Shown: one piece after another, positions 61,023 through 64,000 of the stretch | Layout: every line of letters begins with the position of its first letter | How positions within the stretch are numbered: position 1 is the first letter of the stretch | NCBI GenBank assembly: GCA_963720515.1 | Contig: OY970397.1 | Span: 496,001 to 560,000 of the forward strand | Length of the DNA stretch: 64,000 bases | DNA from: G963720515 sp963720515 | Lineage (GTDB): Bacteria; Actinomycetota; Thermoleophilia; Gaiellales; Gaiellaceae | Direction: 5' to 3' | Notes under the pieces: model-generated | Told to the model about the DNA's origin: nothing | The model's input: the letters and a program-made list of their open reading frames with translations, nothing else | The model's database searches: none | Position numbers and translations under genes: made by a program

Positions 61023-61990
61023 GTGGCGTCACCTCCCTCGGCGGGCGCCTCCTCGGCGGGGGCGGCCGCGACGGGCTCGGGCTGCGGCTCGGGCTGGGCC
61101 TCGGGCTCAGGTGTGGGCTCCGCGGCGGGCGGTGCCTCGGCAGCCGGCGCGGCGGCCTGGGGCTCCTCGGGCGCCGCAGTCTCAGCCGGCGCAGGCTCAA
61201 CGGGAGCCTCCGCGGCCTGCGGCTCGGCGGGCGCGTCCGGCGTGGCCGCAGCCTCGGCCTCGGCCGGCGGCGCCGCGGGCGGAGCCGCGGCCATCTCCTT
61301 CTCGGACACCTTGGCCTTGCCCTCGGCGGCGGCGGTCGCGATCGCCCGCACGATCAGGCTGCAGGAGCTGATCGCGTCGTCGTTCCCGGGGATCACGAAG
61401 TCGGCGTCGTCGGGGTCGCAGTTCGTGTCCACGAGCGCGACCACCGGGATGTTCAGGCGGCGCGCCTCGCGGATCGCGAGCTGCTCCTTCTTGAGATCGA
61501 TGACGAAGACGGCGTCGGGCAGGTCCTTCATGTCCTGGACACCGCCGAGGTTCGTCTCGAGCTTCTCGAGCTCGGCGAGCATCGAGATGCGCTCCTTGGG
61601 CGGGAGCAGCTCGAGCTGGCCGTCGTCGCGGAGGCGCTTGAGCTCCTCCATGCGCTCGAGGCGGTTCGAGATCGTCCGCCAGTTCGTGAGGAGGCCGCCG
61701 AGCCAACGGTGGTTCACGTAGGGCATGCCGACCCGCGTCGCCTCGCTCTCGACCGAGTCCTGGGCCTGCTTCTTCGTGCCCACGAAGAGCACGGAGCCGC
61801 CGCGCTCGCTGATGTTCCGGACGAAGGCCGCGGCGTCGTCGATCAGCTGCTGCGTCTGCTGCAGGTCGATGATGTAGATGCCGCCGCGCTCCGTGAACAG
61901 GAAGCGCCGCATCTTGGGGTTCCAGCGGCGAGTCTGGTGGCCGAAATGGACGCCGGCCTCCAGGAGCTCGCGCATCGAGACGACGGACAC
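61019..61990 (-). CDS. rpsB: Ribosomal protein S2
   Basis: 323 residues. Residues 1-230 are a standard uS2: MRELLEAGVHFGHQTRRWNP, LFVGTKKQAQDSV, NHRWLGGLLTNWRTI, VALVDTNCDPDDADFVIPGN. The last 90 residues form an Ala/Pro/Glu-rich low-complexity tail, longer than in most bacteria. AAAGGAT precedes the GTG at 61990. First gene of the rpsB-tsf-pyrH-frr-uppS-cdsA-dxr-rseP-ydcF series. Confidence 0.97.
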   Translation of the reverse strand: MSVVSMRELLEAGVHFGHQTRRWNPKMRRFLFTERGGIYIIDLQQTQQLIDDAAAFVRNISERGGSVLFVGTKKQAQDSVESEATRVGMPYVNHRWLGGLLTNWRTISNRLERMEELKRLRDDGQLELLPPKERISMLAELEKLETNLGGVQDMKDLPDAVFVIDLKKEQLAIREARRLNIPVVALVDTNCDPDDADFVIPGNDDAISSCSLIVRAIATAAAEGKAKVSEKEMAAAPPAAPPAEAEAAATPDAPAEPQAAEAPVEPAPAETAAPEEPQAAAPAAEAPPAAEPTPEPEAQPEPQPEPVAAAPAEEAPAEGGDAT

Positions 61991-62129
61991 GTTCGATCCT
62001 TTCGGTTGATTTGCGCTGCTCCGGCGGCGACGGCGTGGAACCGGGCTCTTCACGAGCCGGCACCGCCACCCGTCTGTAGGTGCCGCCGGGTAGGGAATAC
62101 GGTCGATCGATTCTAGCCGACGCCGCTCG

Positions 62130-62135
62130 TATCCT
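62130..62135 (+). promoter_or_regulatory. -10-like TATCCT before the GGDEF gene
   Basis: TATCCT ends 6 nt before the GTG at 62142, leaderless pattern. Confidence 0.4.
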
Positions 62136-62141
62136 TCCGTC

Positions 62142-62933
62142 GTGGGAGGGCGGCCCGAGCGCGCGGCCTGGGATCTCGCGGCCGAGGCCGTGGACGACGC
62201 CGTGCGCTTCGGCGCGACCCCGTCGCTCGACCGCCTCGGCCGGCTCGGCCAGGTCGGGAGCCTCGCCGCGCTCGCCGGCGCCCTGGCGGACGAGGAGGCG
62301 CTCGCGGGGACGGCGCTCGACCACGTGCGCGAACGCGAGGGTCTGGGGTTCGCGCCGGGCGAGATCGTCGCCGAGCTCCTGGCGCTCGGGCGCGTGCTCG
62401 AGCGGCACGGACTCGGCGACCGCCGCGAAGCGCTCGACTGGTGCCTGCTCCTCACCGTCGAGCGGACGACGGCAGAGCTCGGCGAGCGGGCGCGGCGCGA
62501 TCCGCTCACGGGCGTCCTGAACCACAAGGCCTTCCACGCGACCGTCGCGCACGAGACGCACCGCGCGCGGCGCTACCGCGGCCGCCTCGCGCTCGTCCTC
62601 TTCGACCTCGACCGGTTCAAGGAGACGAACGACACCGAGGGCCACGCCGAGGGCGATCGGCTGCTCCGCGCCGTCGCGGCCGCGCTCGGCGAGACGGTGC
62701 GCGAGAACGACGCGGTCGGGCGCCTCGGCGGCGACGAGTTCGGCGTCCTGCTCCTCGACGCGGACCCCAGTGCGGTCGCCGCGTTCCTCGAGCGGTTCGC
62801 CTCACGGCTCCCGGAGGGAATCTCGACGAGCGCCGGCGCTGCCTCCCTCATCGAGACGAAGGCCGGCCCGGAGGAGCTGTTCGCCCTCGCCGACCGGCGG
62901 CTCTACGAGGACAAGATGCTGCGCGCCGCCTAG
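62142..62933 (+). CDS. soluble GGDEF diguanylate cyclase
   Basis: 263 residues. A helical N-terminal part (1-120) of unknown sensory role precedes a GGDEF domain: DPLTGVLNHKAFH, VLFDLDRFKETNDTEGHAEG, then GGDEF with an I-site RxxD (REND) exactly five residues before it. All catalytic and feedback residues are present, so it should make c-di-GMP and be product-inhibited. No membrane helix. It stands alone on + inside a - strand block; its stop shares CTAG with rluD. Confidence 0.9.
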   Translation: MGGRPERAAWDLAAEAVDDAVRFGATPSLDRLGRLGQVGSLAALAGALADEEALAGTALDHVREREGLGFAPGEIVAELLALGRVLERHGLGDRREALDWCLLLTVERTTAELGERARRDPLTGVLNHKAFHATVAHETHRARRYRGRLALVLFDLDRFKETNDTEGHAEGDRLLRAVAAALGETVRENDAVGRLGGDEFGVLLLDADPSAVAAFLERFASRLPEGISTSAGAASLIETKAGPEELFALADRRLYEDKMLRAA

Positions 62934-63844
62934 CGGCGTGCGCGGGCGAGCGCGGCCTCGAGCTCCCCCGGCAGCGGCGACGTCACTTCGATCTCCTCGC
63001 CCGTGAACGGATGTGTGAACGCGAGGCGCGCGGCGTGGAGGAACTGGCGCTCGAGGCCGAGGTCTCCCGCGACGCCGTAGGTCGGGTCGCCGCTCACGGG
63101 GAGGTCGATCGCCTCGAGGTGGACGCGGATCTGGTGCGTGCGGCCTGTCTCCAACCAGACGCGCAGGAGCGCGTGGGACGGGAGGAGCTCGACGACCTCG
63201 AACTCCGTCGCCGCCTCGCGCGCGGTGTCCGTGTCGAGTGAGATGCGCGTCGCGTCGTGGCGGTCCCGGCCGATCGCGGCTTCGATCCGCCCTCGCATCG
63301 AGTGTGGGCGGCCACGGACGAGCGCGATGTACTCCCGCGTGACCTTCCTCTCGCGGATTGCCTCTTGCAGCCGGCGGTGCGCCTCGTCCGAGCGCGCGAC
63401 CACGAGCAGCCCGGACGTGTCGCGGTCGAGGCGGTGCACGATCCCCGGGCGCTCCGGCTCCTCCCCCCCGGCCGCCGCGTGCGCGAGGAGGCCGTGGACA
63501 AGCGTCCCCTCCGCGTGGCCCGCGGACGGGTGGACGACGACACCCGCGGGCTTGTCCACGACCAGCAAGTGCTCGTCCTCCCACGCGACGCGAAGCGGCA
63601 CGGTGTCGTCCGGAACGAGGGTGCTTTCCCGCGCGGGCGGGAGCGTGACGCGGAGCTCCTCCCCGCCCTCGAGCCGGTGGCTCTTCGGGCGCGGCTCGCC
63701 GTTCACGAGGACGTGGCCCTCCGCGAGGAGGCGCTCCGCGGACGCGCGTGAGCCGACGCCGTCGAGCCCCGCGACGAACCGGTCGAGCCGCTCGCCCGCC
63801 GCCTCCGGCGGGACGACGATCGCGAGCTCCGGGAGCGCGTTCAG
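62930..63844 (-). CDS. rluD: RluD-family 23S rRNA pseudouridine synthase
   Basis: About 304 residues. N-terminal S4 domain (GERLDRFVAGLDGVGSRASA, LLAEGHVLVNGEP) and the RluA-type catalytic domain with IVHRLDRDTSGLLVVAR (catalytic Asp), ETGRTHQIRVH and GDPTYG. It modifies helix 69 uridines of 23S rRNA. The S4 domain is in frame back to a CTG at 63844 that overlaps the lspA stop as CTGA; no ATG/GTG/TTG precedes the domain, so a CTG start is proposed. The first conventional start (GTG 63706) would delete the S4 domain. Confidence 0.9.
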   Translation of the reverse strand: MNALPELAIVVPPEAAGERLDRFVAGLDGVGSRASAERLLAEGHVLVNGEPRPKSHRLEGGEELRVTLPPARESTLVPDDTVPLRVAWEDEHLLVVDKPAGVVVHPSAGHAEGTLVHGLLAHAAAGGEEPERPGIVHRLDRDTSGLLVVARSDEAHRRLQEAIRERKVTREYIALVRGRPHSMRGRIEAAIGRDRHDATRISLDTDTAREAATEFEVVELLPSHALLRVWLETGRTHQIRVHLEAIDLPVSGDPTYGVAGDLGLERQFLHAARLAFTHPFTGEEIEVTSPLPGELEAALARARR

Positions 63845-64000
63845 CGGGATCGAGGCCGGCCGTGCACGCTGGGCTTCCGGTCGGCGGCGAAGAGCGCGAG
63901 GAGGAGGACGGCGACTCCGGTCACGATGAACGTGTCCGCGAGGTTGAAGGCGGGCCAGTAGGTGAGGTCGAGGAAGTCGGTGACGTGGCCGAGGCGGATC
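63841..64000 (-). CDS. lspA: Lipoprotein signal peptidase (5' end outside window)
   Basis: The last 52 residues of LspA: IRLGHVTDFLDL, then YWPAFNLADTFIVTGVAVLL, containing the second catalytic Asp in FNLADT. The protein ends in a final membrane helix and a short basic tail (DRKPSVHGRPRSR). The start lies to the right of the window. lspA-rluD is a common pair. Confidence 0.88.
   Translation of the reverse strand, partial: IRLGHVTDFLDLTYWPAFNLADTFIVTGVAVLLLALFAADRKPSVHGRPRSR

Overview
This window reads as one contig of a very GC-rich actinobacterial chromosome. The best guess is a deep-branching lineage such as Thermoleophilia (Gaiellales/Solirubrobacterales). Supporting signs are the recX next to recA, the MurT/GatD pair for lipid II amidation, an FHA/MerR pair like GarA/FtsR, a small single-motif RsiG-type anti-sigma factor, and a secreted collagen-like protein with the YAAVVLPRNSVGT type of N-terminus. 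The assignment is inferred from gene content; no marker phylogeny was possible.

Layout. 1-11.3 kb is mostly + strand: a truncated BMP-type solute-binding protein, a small membrane protein, a RodZ-like protein, cinA, thpR, recA, recX, rny, miaB, miaA, a dapF-like gene and a VOC protein. 11.3-14.3 kb is a - strand lysine/DAP operon (dapE, dapC, dapD). 14.3-18.6 kb holds hflX-dut-nudix facing murT-gatD. 18.9-26.3 kb carries a large GGDEF/HD-GYP membrane protein, a sulfotransferase, a standalone class II glutamine amidotransferase, and two principal-type sigma-70 factors around a PHP phosphatase. A candidate chromosomal dif site lies at 26339-26366. Genes to its left lie mostly on + and genes to its right mostly on -, as expected where two replication forks converge. 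26.6-45 kb holds a DUF4015 protein, small membrane proteins, apt, the FHA/MerR pair, rsiG, a sugar nucleotidyltransferase/phosphomutase fusion, a CDP-alcohol phosphatidyltransferase, hutF-like, M23 and M15 peptidases, proC, and a glycan/lipid block with a GT2-flippase fusion, UDP-sulfoquinovose synthase and a GT-C-like protein. 46-51.2 kb looks accessory: secreted proteins, a flavin monooxygenase, a DUF5067 lipoprotein, a nuclease remnant, and a partial tRNA-Pro copy upstream of an intact tRNA-Pro(GGG). 51.3-64 kb is a dense - strand housekeeping block: lspA, rluD, rpsB-tsf-pyrH-frr-uppS-cdsA-dxr-rseP-ydcF, ispG-proS-xre and tRNA-Pro, interrupted only by one + strand GGDEF gene.

How the genes work together. 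Several sets serve the cell envelope: DAP synthesis, MurT/GatD, UppS and Dxr/IspG (isoprenoid carrier), M23/M15 hydrolases, RodZ-like, CdsA/PgsA-like and SqdB (lipids). A second theme is c-di-GMP: two GGDEF proteins with intact I-sites, one of them also HD-GYP, plus an RsiG-like c-di-GMP-dependent anti-sigma factor. Stop/start overlaps of four bases (NTGA) recur in operons, and many first genes show TAnnnT 6-9 nt before the start codon, which suggests leaderless transcription.

Quality warning. Six apparent one- or two-base insertions break five genes (dapD, PHP phosphatase, rpoD, M23 peptidase, isoprenylcysteine-methyltransferase-like). Because rpoD and dapD should be essential, sequencing or assembly error is the likeliest cause.
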